Part shown: positions 34,310-41,231 of the stretch, one piece after another
Layout of the letters: each line of letters starts with the position of its first letter
How positions within the stretch are numbered: position 1 is the stretch's first letter
DNA from: Bacteroidetes bacterium HLUCCA01
Lineage (GTDB): Bacteria > Bacteroidota > Rhodothermia > Balneolales > HLUCCA01
DNA: 64,000 bases
Assembly (NCBI GenBank): GCA_001314545.1
Contig: LIHN01000009.1
Location: 124,001 to 188,000 of the forward strand
Direction of reading: 5' to 3'
Position numbers and translations under genes: made by a program
Notes under the pieces: generated by a model
Database searches by the model: none
Told to the model about the DNA's origin: nothing
What the model saw: the letters and a program-made list of their open reading frames with translations, nothing else

Positions 34310-34869
34310 CAGGATAGCATTTAGTTCGGGTTTGCAGGGTTGGTCGGGAGGCAGCGATCGGAGACATGCCTGCGATATTGTTAAACTAACGAATTAGAAC
34401 CTCCAAACTGATATACCCCGAACACAAATACACTTGCTCTCACAATCAAACAAGTGTCGGCGCCCCGGCACAGGCGCGACCCCGACGATACAACGGATGC
34501 CGGTGACGTTACAGACGCCGACCGTAACAAGCTGCTGAACCCGACACTAAAATCATTGCATACATTTATTTGACATTCTTCAGAATTCGTTCAGTTTCTG
34601 CCGGTAGTTTTAGTGCATTCTTACAAAGAGCGCATGCCGGGCACCCCCGGCAGACGGCACACTCCGCAGACGTGTGCCTGACAGGAGTCCCCCCTCGCCA
34701 ACAAAACTATAAACGGCAGTAAAGGTCCTCCCCCGAGATTGCCCGGCAACACAGCAAATTGCCGGGCACCCCCTTCACGGTAGCACATACGGTACCGCGA
34801 CCCGGGCCTCAATCCGGAAACAAACCTGAACCCTGACCGGGCTCCAATCCGGAAAAACCATTCAAAACC
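34310..34869. repeat. Gene-free spacer with two related GC-rich hairpins
   Basis: 560 bases without a supported gene. Hairpin one: TGCCGGG (34635-34641) with CCCGGCA (34646-34652). Hairpin two: TGCCCGGCAA (34740-34749) with TTGCCGGGCA (34759-34768). Both contain TGCCGGGCACCCCC, an exact 14-base match, so they look like copies of a small REP-type element. Closer to the next gene, a 20-base direct repeat of the form CCGGGCYYCAATCCGGAAA occurs twice (34803 and 34838 areas). Confidence 0.5.
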
Positions 34870-35238
34870 ATGAAATACATCCTTCTATTCTTCATCCTGT
34901 TCACGATAACCTACCAGTCCAACGCCCAGTACACAGGTCCCTCCGCCTCTGCCGACCGGCAAATGAACGTCGAGGAGGTCCTGAATAATGCCCGGCTCCT
35001 GCAAATCCGCGATATAGAGGTACAGCTTCGCGGCTACATTACCCAGCACATCCGTGAAGACTACTACCTTTTTGAAGACGCTTCCGGTGATCTCCTCATC
35101 GAAATTGACCGTGAGGTCATGCCAACCTTCCCCTTTGATGATACCACGGAAATCATCATGACGGGCGAGGTGGACTTTGACGTGCTGCGCGGAACCTACA
35201 TCTGGGTCCGGAACATCCAGCGGGCACGAATTGAATAG
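34870..35238 (+). CDS. BOF (OB-fold) periplasmic protein, YgiW/YdeI type
   Basis: This 122-residue protein has a signal peptide (ILLFFILFTITYQSNAQY) and a single OB-fold of the BOF family: MNVEEVLNNARLLQIRDIEV, LRGYITQHIREDYYLFEDA, GDLLIEIDREV and IIMTGEVDF. YgiW/YdeI proteins are periplasmic stress-tolerance proteins of unknown ligand. Length is typical and it appears to be transcribed alone. Confidence 0.9.
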   Translation: MKYILLFFILFTITYQSNAQYTGPSASADRQMNVEEVLNNARLLQIRDIEVQLRGYITQHIREDYYLFEDASGDLLIEIDREVMPTFPFDDTTEIIMTGEVDFDVLRGTYIWVRNIQRARIE

Positions 35239-35307
35239 GAAGTCTGACAAGTTTTCTGCATACTTGAAAACGTCAGCTTCCACTTCGATATTCCCGTTAT
35301 TCAAGGC

Positions 35308-35397
35308 ATGAACCCAATCACAGACCGGACGTACCACAACCTCGGCCTGCTTTTCCTGGCCATTACCCTGACCGCCTGCTCCGGCACTTTGAACTGA
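35308..35397 (+). CDS. Possible 29-residue lipoprotein or truncated lipoprotein start
   Basis: The frame MNPITDRTYHNLGL then LFLAITLTACSGTLN is a complete type II signal peptide with a good lipobox (LTAC). Translation stops six residues after and including the lipidated Cys. Either it is a genuine tiny lipopeptide or the 5-prime stub of a lost lipoprotein gene; nothing after the stop in any frame continues as a protein. Confidence 0.4.
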   Translation: MNPITDRTYHNLGLLFLAITLTACSGTLN

Positions 35398-35548
35398 TTA
35401 GTTTTCTGAATAATTTCGATTATCAGGAACATCGCTACAGCGTGCATGTATGTTTGTGTTGTGTTGTGTTCGTCTTTACGATGCATGATGCAGGACGATG
35501 TACCCGTGTATACAGCTTCACTACACCGTCCACGTAACATATAATGCT

Positions 35549-36073
35549 ATGCGCTCAATCGTTGCTGCCGTAAGTCTTATGGTATGTTCGGTATGCGCCG
35601 GGCCGCTGCAGGCCCAGTCGCTCAACGCTGCAACCATCGGCTTCGCCGGCGGCTTTGTATCCGCTCCCGGAGTCTCGGTGAGTTTTTCGGCCGGCGATGT
35701 GGTTACCGGAACCCTCAGTGCTGAAGGAGTCAGTCTGGTTCAGGGGTTCCCGAACAGCTTTAACATCACCCCCACTTCGCTGGATGATCTTGCTGCCGAA
35801 ATACCGCTCTTCTTTTCGCTGGATCAAAATTATCCGAACCCGTTCAACCCCTCCACCCGGATTCGCTACACCGTAGCCTCACCGGCAACCATCCGACTCG
35901 CCGTGTACGATCTGCTCGGACGGGAACTGGAGGTGCTGGTGAACGATGCGCGTACAGCCGGGGTGTACACTGCGAACTTCGATGCTTCACGGTTCGCCAG
36001 CGGGGTGTACGTGTATATGCTCCAGATCGACGGTCGCGTCCACAGCACCCGCAAAATGATGCTGGTTAAATAA
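35549..36073 (+). CDS. Small secreted protein with type IX-style C-terminal sorting domain
   Basis: This 174-residue protein has a signal peptide (IVAAVSLMVCSVCAGPLQAQ), a Gly/Ser/Val-rich middle of only about 60 residues, and an 80-residue C-terminal domain: DQNYPNPFNPSTRIRYTV, then IRLAVYDLLGRELEVLV and FASGVYVYMLQIDGRV. This C-terminal domain targets proteins for export and surface attachment in FCB-group bacteria (type A sorting family, FlgD-like Ig fold). It suggests outer-surface display. The body is too short for an enzyme. Start chosen for the signal peptide. Confidence 0.82.
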   Translation: MRSIVAAVSLMVCSVCAGPLQAQSLNAATIGFAGGFVSAPGVSVSFSAGDVVTGTLSAEGVSLVQGFPNSFNITPTSLDDLAAEIPLFFSLDQNYPNPFNPSTRIRYTVASPATIRLAVYDLLGRELEVLVNDARTAGVYTANFDASRFASGVYVYMLQIDGRVHSTRKMMLVK

Positions 36074-36231
36074 AGCTCCGTTCGACCAACGCTCGCCTCA
36101 CGATGTATACCACGTTAACGCTCGCCTCGCAACGTGCTCATCGCCTACGGTCGTTCTGGTCGGGCAACGATAATCGTTTTACACCACCCATTTTTTTATC
36201 CATTCCTTCAATCCATGTTTCAGGAGACCCT

Positions 36232-37014
36232 ATGAAATCACTCTACCATCTTGTTTTTTCTGTGTTTATCATGTTTATGCTGGCCGATCTTGCCCTGGCG
36301 AATAATGTCGGACTTGATGCCTTAGTATTCGGTTCGCCAGCGAATAACTACGGGCTACGCGGAAACATCTTCTCGGCCGGCGTAGAGAACTATGGGGTCG
36401 CCCTGTCGGTGCGTGAGGGAACCAGCAACATCGGGCTGCAGGCCAGCGTTGATGGAACGGGCCAAAACACGGGCCTTCGTCTGTATGTCAACCGCGACGG
36501 GGCGTCCAGTATCGGTGCTGAAATCCATGCTGACACTGCCCTGGTGCTGCATGGCTATACCACCTCCGATTTTGGTGCCACTTTCAGTGGACTCCAGGTC
36601 AACGGCGACATCAACTACAGCGGCTCCCTCAACAACACCTCCGACCGTAATCTCAAGGAAAACATCCGGCCGCTCGGCAATGCCCTGGGCGTGGTCATGC
36701 AGCTGAATCCTGCATCGTACACCTTCCGCGGGAACGGGTCGTGGAACGGACTCCCCCTGAGCACAGGAACCCATTATGGCCTCATCGCACAGGAAGTTGA
36801 AGCTGTATTGCCGGATCTGGTGCGCGATAATGTACATACCTACACCGAACCCTCCGAAGAGGTGGGCCCGTCGGGCGGTGATATGACCATAACCATGGAA
36901 TACAAATCCCTGAATTACACCGAGCTGATTCCGTTCCTGATCAAAGCCATACAGGAGCAGCAAACCCAGATTGAAGCCTTGCAGGCTGAAATCGAGCGAC
37001 TGAATCGCGAATAG
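36232..37014 (+). CDS. Secreted repeat protein with peptidase S74 (tail-fibre chaperone) domain
   Basis: This 260-residue protein starts at MKSLYHLVFSVFIMFML behind AGGAG; the first 22 residues are a signal peptide. Residues about 23-125 are imperfect 13-17-residue repeats of the form N-x-G-L plus beta strand (NVGLDALVFG, NYGLRGNIFS, NYGVALSVRE, NIGLQASVDG, NTGLRLYVNR). The C-terminal half begins NTSDRNLKENIRPLGNALG, the classic S74 intramolecular chaperone start with its Ser-Asp dyad, continues YGLIAQEVEAVLPDLV, and ends in a coiled coil (QEQQTQIEALQAEIERLN). S74 domains trimerise beta-helical fibres and then cleave themselves off. No phage genes are near, so this is probably a chromosomal surface fibre. 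Confidence 0.85.
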   Translation: MKSLYHLVFSVFIMFMLADLALANNVGLDALVFGSPANNYGLRGNIFSAGVENYGVALSVREGTSNIGLQASVDGTGQNTGLRLYVNRDGASSIGAEIHADTALVLHGYTTSDFGATFSGLQVNGDINYSGSLNNTSDRNLKENIRPLGNALGVVMQLNPASYTFRGNGSWNGLPLSTGTHYGLIAQEVEAVLPDLVRDNVHTYTEPSEEVGPSGGDMTITMEYKSLNYTELIPFLIKAIQEQQTQIEALQAEIERLNRE

Positions 37015-37118
37015 GTTCCGTCGCTTGACAGATCGACATATTCGTTATAGAATTGAGCAGAAAATAACACTCAATAGTAGGGAAAAACATACACTCACTA
37101 ACGAAGAAGAAAAAACAA

Positions 37119-37193
37119 CCGCCTCTTTGCGGTAATAAAACAGCATAAGAACCGCATATTTGCGGTGATAAATCCGTATATTTGCCGCAAATA
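37119..37193. promoter_or_regulatory. Iterated operator-like repeats upstream of the Fic gene
   Basis: Two direct repeats of about 22 bases start at 37119 and 37152 (CCGCCTCTTTGCGGTAATAAAA and CCGCATATTTGCGGTGATAAAT read as CCGC-N6-GCGGTRATAAAW), each with its own CCGC/GCGG inverted arms. A third, diverged copy at 37174-37193 (CCGTATATTTGCCGCAAATA) ends 12 bases before the Fic ATG. Position and symmetry fit binding sites of a repressor, possibly the Fic protein itself through its C-terminal winged helix. Confidence 0.65.
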
Positions 37194-37205
37194 TGATTTA
37201 AAGCA

Positions 37206-38312
37206 ATGGCAAAATACATCTATCAACATAAAAACTGGACGGAATTTACCTGGAATGACAAAGCCATAAATGCACTATTTGGGGAAGTTCGCCTGATGCA
37301 AGGTAAAATCATCGGACAAATGAACGCTTTGGGTTTTTCTGCAAAGGAAGAAGCTACACTTACTACCCTAACGTTAGACGTAGTGAAATCATCTGAGATT
37401 GAAGGGGAACTACTCAACTTTGACCAGGTGCGTTCATCCATAGCAAGGCGTTTGGGTATCAACACCGCAGGACTTGTGCCAAGCAGCCGTCATATTGAAG
37501 GCATCGTAGAAATGATGCTCGATGCTACCCAACGTCATAATTTACCATTGACAAAAAAACGTTTGTTTGGTTGGCATGCAGCACTTTTTCCAACTGGATA
37601 CAGCGGACCTTATGAAATAGAAGTGGGCAGATACCGTACCGGGGAAATACAGGTTGTTTCGGGAGCAATGGGTAAAGAAAAAGTGCATTACGAAGCTGTA
37701 AAAGCGGAACTTGTAAAAGCGGAAATGGACAAGTTTCTAGACTGGTTCAATAATGACAATCAACTTGACCCTGTATTAAAAGCAGCAATAGCCCACTTTT
37801 GGTTTATCATCATTCACCCTTTTGATGACGGCAACGGTCGAATTGTTCGTGCCATAACTGATATGGTGCTTGCTCGTGCGGAAAATAGTAGCGAACGTTT
37901 TTACAGTATGTCAAGCCAAATTTTAGTAGAACGCAAACATTATTACGGCATATTGCAGAAAGTTCAACACAGTACAGGTGACATTACTGAATGGCTCGAA
38001 TGGTTTTTACTTTGCTTGAAAAACGCAATGCTTGCTACTGAAAGCACCACGCAAAGAATATTGCGTAAAGCCGAATTTTGGAAACTGCACGAACAAACGC
38101 CTGTCAATGAAAGACAACGACTCATGCTCAACAAACTTTTTGACGGTTTTGACGGTAAATTACAAACCTCAAAATGGGCAAAAATTACCAAGACCTCTGC
38201 CGACACCGCTTTACGAGATATAAAAGACTTAATTGAAAAAGGAATATTAAAACAAACAGACGAAGCTGGACGAAACGCAAGTTACGTGTTAACTGACTTC
38301 AGACTAGAGTAA
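37206..38312 (+). CDS. Fic-family AMP transferase with N-terminal inhibitory motif
   Basis: This 368-residue protein has an N-terminal DUF4172 region with the inhibitory helix motif SSEIEG (S/T-x-x-x-E-G, residues 62-67), which blocks ATP in the closed state. The Fic core carries the catalytic loop HPFDDGNGRIVR (about residues 204-215). A C-terminal winged helix follows (SKWAKITKTSADTALRDIKD; RNASYVLTD). Such proteins transfer AMP from ATP to hydroxyl groups of target proteins and often regulate themselves. The gene is more AT-rich than the core to its left, marking the start of the accessory island. Confidence 0.93.
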   Translation: MAKYIYQHKNWTEFTWNDKAINALFGEVRLMQGKIIGQMNALGFSAKEEATLTTLTLDVVKSSEIEGELLNFDQVRSSIARRLGINTAGLVPSSRHIEGIVEMMLDATQRHNLPLTKKRLFGWHAALFPTGYSGPYEIEVGRYRTGEIQVVSGAMGKEKVHYEAVKAELVKAEMDKFLDWFNNDNQLDPVLKAAIAHFWFIIIHPFDDGNGRIVRAITDMVLARAENSSERFYSMSSQILVERKHYYGILQKVQHSTGDITEWLEWFLLCLKNAMLATESTTQRILRKAEFWKLHEQTPVNERQRLMLNKLFDGFDGKLQTSKWAKITKTSADTALRDIKDLIEKGILKQTDEAGRNASYVLTDFRLE

Positions 38313-38348
38313 CCAGTGGCCATAACAGACGTTTGGCTTATTAGTTTT

Positions 38349-38514
38349 TAGCATACGGCATCTGGCATCTGGCACTTGCTACCTGCTACATTGCCGCTTG
38401 ACACTTGCCACTTGCTACCTTGCCGCTTGCTGCTTGCCGCTTGCTACCTTGCCGCTTGACACTTGCTACTTGCTACCTTGCCGCCTGCCCCCTGCCGCCT
38501 GCCATTCGCGGCGG
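38349..38514. repeat. Heptamer-based degenerate tandem repeat
   Basis: About 165 bases built from CTTGCNN-like heptamers (CTTGCTA, CTTGCCG, CTTGACA, CTTGCCA), arranged in higher-order blocks such as CTTGCCGCTTGACACTTGCT repeated with changes. It fills the gap between the Fic and TetR genes. The frames through it are low-complexity Leu/Ala/Cys peptides and not genes. Confidence 0.75.
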
Positions 38515-38608
38515 GTCCTGCAGCTGAAGGAACGCCCTGCACGACCACTACGGAACCGCATACCGGAATACGCCCGAATATTGCTATGTTTTCGGAAAAC
38601 ACAACGCG

Positions 38609-39085
38609 ATGAAACCCATAGAAAAACCCTGGATCGACGCCGGGTACCACATCTTCGCCCGGGAAGGTCCCCGGGGACTTAACATAGAGCGACTCGCCCG
38701 GACGGTCGGCAAAAACAAAGCGTCCTTTTATCACCTATTTGCAGACCTTCACCTCTTCACAGAGCGACTGCTCCAGTATCATCAGCAGCGGGCGAACATC
38801 ATTGCCGGGAAAGAGTCGCAATCAACCCGTGAAGCTGAGCTGATCGAGGTCATCCTGGAACACCGTATCGACCTTTTATTCAACCGAGAGCTGCGTTTTC
38901 ACCGGGAAAATCCGGATTTCGAACGCTGTTTCACCGCCATCAATCAACGTTCGGTTCCGGCCATCCTCCCTGTCTGGAAAAAAATAATCGGTATATCCGA
39001 AAACACCTCGCTGGCCCGGATGGTCCTGATGCTTAGTCTGGACAATTTTTACCGGATCACATCAAAAACTTGGGGATTGAGCTGA
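38609..39085 (+). CDS. TetR/AcrR-family regulator, short C-terminus
   Basis: A 158-residue protein with a TetR DNA-binding domain at residues 10-55 (YHIFAREGPRGLNIERLARTVG, KNKASFYHLFADLHLF). The ligand-binding part is short: family members usually have 185-200 residues. The last codons and the stop are part of a strong terminator hairpin, so the end may have been trimmed by rearrangement. No obvious target gene is adjacent; hipB lies 234 bases downstream. Confidence 0.8.
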   Translation: MKPIEKPWIDAGYHIFAREGPRGLNIERLARTVGKNKASFYHLFADLHLFTERLLQYHQQRANIIAGKESQSTREAELIEVILEHRIDLLFNRELRFHRENPDFERCFTAINQRSVPAILPVWKKIIGISENTSLARMVLMLSLDNFYRITSKTWGLS

Positions 39086-39118
39086 AGTTAGTAACTTCGG
39101 TTCAATCCCCAGTTTTTT
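39071..39118 (+). terminator. Strong terminator overlapping the tetR stop codon
   Basis: A 19-pair hairpin: TGGGGATTGA (39071-39080) with TCAATCCCCA (39102-39111), then CTGAAGTT (39082-39089) with AACTTCGG (39093-39100), loop AGT, followed by six T. The tetR stop at 39083-39085 is inside the stem. Confidence 0.88.
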
Positions 39119-39186
39119 GATTTTATCACACTATAGCCTTATTTCACGCATTTATAGTGTATTCTTACGCGCGACATACTGAAATT

Positions 39187-39264
39187 TCACACCATAGTGT
39201 GATTTTACCCACTATTACCGAATATCCTACGGCACACACATTAAAATATCACACTATATTGTGA
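39187..39264. promoter_or_regulatory. Palindromic operator pair upstream of hipB
   Basis: Two 16-bp palindromes, TCACACCATAGTGTGA (39187-39202) and TCACACTATATTGTGA (39249-39264), lie in the AT-rich leader of hipBST. Single TCACAC half-sites also occur at 39126-39131 and 39310-39315, the latter 5 bases before the hipB ATG. Multiple spaced palindromes are how HipB-type repressors autoregulate; the E. coli HipB operator sequence is different, so the assignment rests on position and symmetry. Confidence 0.75.
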
Positions 39265-39319
39265 TTTTTGCCATATATTTATAGCCACATCGTATCGTTT
39301 ACACTAAAATCACACGATA

Positions 39320-39532
39320 ATGTTAGCTAAGACGCTTGGTGAAACCATAAAAAACCGCCGAAAGGAACTGAGAATCACGCAACCTCACCTGGCCGAACTG
39401 GCAAACGTCAGCACCAATACCTTGTATAAAGTAGAACGGGGACAAGGAAATCCTTCCTTAGATGTGCTCAACAAGCTGACTGAAGTATTAGGAATGGAAC
39501 TAACCCTCGAAGTAAAGAAAAATAATACATGA
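39320..39532 (+). CDS. hipB: HipB-like helix-turn-helix antitoxin/repressor
   Basis: A 70-residue XRE-family protein: LGETIKNRRKELRITQPHLAELANVS then TLYKVERGQGNPSLDVLNKL, a complete five-helix DNA-binding domain with little else. It ends VLGMELTLEVKKNNT. Its stop overlaps the start of hipS by 4 bases. In HipBST modules HipB binds DNA and holds the complex but is not the main antitoxin. Confidence 0.9.
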   Translation: MLAKTLGETIKNRRKELRITQPHLAELANVSTNTLYKVERGQGNPSLDVLNKLTEVLGMELTLEVKKNNT

Positions 39533-39858
39533 GAGCGATGGAAATATACTACAAGGGGATGTTAGCAGGAACACTGAAGGAAATACATCGCACGCAGTAT
39601 GTGTTCAGGTATGATGATATCTATTTTAATGATTCCAATAAGCCGGCAATAAGTCTGACATTGCCCAAAAATCAGCAGGAATATAGCAGCCCCTATCTAT
39701 TTCCGGTTTTCTTCAACATGCTAAGCGAAGGCGTGAACCGAACATTGCAATGCACCCATTTGAGAATCGACGAAGATGATCATTTCGGCTTACTGGCTGC
39801 AACAGCGCAATACGACACCATTGGTGCGCTAACCGTCAAACCCATGGTGGATGGATGA
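39529..39858 (+). CDS. hipS: HipS-like protein (HipA N-terminal subdomain as a separate gene)
   Basis: This 109-residue protein corresponds to the N-subdomain 1 of HipA (IYYKGMLAGTLKEIHRTQYVF; ISLTLPKNQQEYSS; FPVFFNMLSEGVNRT; DHFGLLAATAQYDTIGALTV). In classical HipA this part is fused to the kinase. Here it is a separate gene overlapping hipB and hipT by 4 bases each. In the characterised E. coli HipBST module, HipS is the antitoxin that neutralises the HipT kinase. The split is clean, with good start and stop overlaps and no sign of a frameshift. Confidence 0.88.
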   Translation: MRAMEIYYKGMLAGTLKEIHRTQYVFRYDDIYFNDSNKPAISLTLPKNQQEYSSPYLFPVFFNMLSEGVNRTLQCTHLRIDEDDHFGLLAATAQYDTIGALTVKPMVDG

Positions 39859-40889
39859 AAACAGGTGATGAAACATATTGTCCGGGAACACTGGCAGGAG
39901 GTTTTACTACGTATAGTCCGGCCTGCTTACGGAATGTATTTAGTGGCAAAAAGGTCAGCCATATATTGCCCTACGAACAGCCCCGGCAAAACGAGGACGT
40001 TGCCGAACAATTCTTTGAAAATCGAAAACGCATCTCCATATCGGGTGTTCAGGAGAAATTGAGCCTCCTGTTAGATAAAAACGTTTTGCGGCTAACCGTA
40101 GAAGGGGAGCAGGGAACCTACATCCTCAAACCTATACCAAGAGATTTGAAAAAGGTCGACCAGGTTCCTGCCAACGAACACCTGACCATGCAAATAGCAA
40201 AACAAGTATATGGACTGAATACGGCAGAAAACGCTATGATTTTCTTCCGGGATGGTTCCCCTGCCTACATCACCAAACGATTTGACGTAAAAACCGATGT
40301 CCGCCTGAGGGATGGACACGTTAGTAAATGGGGCAAGGAAGATTTCGCAACGCTGGCCGGAAAAACGACCGACAATGCGGGTGCACAGTTCAAATACACC
40401 TACAGCTACGAAGAGGCCGGACAACTCATACAGAAGTTTGTTCCTGCATGGCGGATAGAAATAGAAAAGTATGTTTCCCTGGTAGTCTTCAATTTTCTGT
40501 TTTCAAACGGAGATGCTCATTTAAAGAACTTTTCCTTGCTTGAGTCCCCCAGTGGAGATTATCTGTTAAGTCCTGCGTATGATCTGGTAAATACCAAACT
40601 GCATGTGAACGATACCGATTTTGCATTAGATAAGGGCCTGTTTGCAGACGATTTCAAGAGTGGATACTACAAGAAAAGCGGACACCCATGCAAAAGCGAT
40701 TTTACCGAATTGGCCTTGAGAGTTGGCGTTGCAGAAACCCGGATTGAGAAACTGCTGCATCCCTTCATAGAAAAGCAGCCTTTTGTGGAAACATTAATTC
40801 GTCGATCTTTCTTAACAGAAGCCAACAAAAGAGCCTACCTGCTGATGTACAACACAAAGAGAAATCACCTCAACAACATCGCGCCATGA
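39855..40889 (+). CDS. hipT: HipT-like serine/threonine kinase toxin
   Basis: This 344-residue protein has the HipA kinase core without the N-terminal subdomain. The Gly-rich loop segment is RISISGVQEKLSLLL, with Ser61-Ile-Ser63 matching the autophosphorylated SIS motif described for HipT. The catalytic segment is FSNGDAHLKNFSLL (about residues 215-228), followed by the metal-binding PAYDLVNT. The N-terminus (YCPGTLAGGFTTYSPACL) is typical of the compact HipT group. Toxins of this class phosphorylate aminoacyl-tRNA synthetases (HipA on GltX, E. coli HipT on TrpS); the target here is unknown. Confidence 0.9.
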   Translation: MKTGDETYCPGTLAGGFTTYSPACLRNVFSGKKVSHILPYEQPRQNEDVAEQFFENRKRISISGVQEKLSLLLDKNVLRLTVEGEQGTYILKPIPRDLKKVDQVPANEHLTMQIAKQVYGLNTAENAMIFFRDGSPAYITKRFDVKTDVRLRDGHVSKWGKEDFATLAGKTTDNAGAQFKYTYSYEEAGQLIQKFVPAWRIEIEKYVSLVVFNFLFSNGDAHLKNFSLLESPSGDYLLSPAYDLVNTKLHVNDTDFALDKGLFADDFKSGYYKKSGHPCKSDFTELALRVGVAETRIEKLLHPFIEKQPFVETLIRRSFLTEANKRAYLLMYNTKRNHLNNIAP

Positions 40890-41145
40890 CCTTAAACGAA
40901 GACAACTATGTCGAAATCATCAACGGATACACCCGGGCCGACTGGCAGCCGCTTTTCAAACTCATTCCCGAATTGAATATGCCCCCTCCTGTAGCAAAAT
41001 GAATAGCAGTGAGAGGCGAATTTCATAACTGGACGAATGTCCCATACGGCCACCGTCTCTACATCCGCACAATTAGCGAAGCTCGCATCCACAAAATGTG
41101 CATCCACGTTGCGAAGCTCGCTGCAATAAAAAATGCCCGGTAACT
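40886..41145 (+). pseudogene. Remnant of a small gene after hipT (DUF6508-like start)
   Basis: An ATG overlapping the hipT stop opens 38 codons: MTLNEDNYVEIINGYTRADW then QPLFKLIPEL. This resembles the start of DUF6508 proteins. The frame meets a stop at 41000-41002 and then stays open to 41145 with unrelated-looking sequence (HNWTNVPYGHRLYIRTISEA). I read it as the 5-prime stub of a gene cut off by the junction with the helicase gene. A real 38-residue protein cannot be excluded. Confidence 0.45.
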
Positions 41146-41231
41146 TGCGGATGCGACCCGAATAACCTATACTGCATTTGCTGGCAAGCAAGATAGACGC
41201 AAAAGAACCCGACTGCATCAATACCACCGTC

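Noticed and set aside
36232-37014. Prophage tail-fibre gene
   Set aside because: The S74 domain is present, but the protein has a signal peptide and no phage genes flank it.
38349-38514. CRISPR or gene in the heptamer repeat
   Set aside because: Units are about 7 bases with no unique spacers, and the translated frames are low complexity.
39093-39112. tRNA-like T-arm (GGTTCAATCCCC)
   Set aside because: The bases belong to a perfect terminator hairpin and there is no acceptor, D or anticodon arm.
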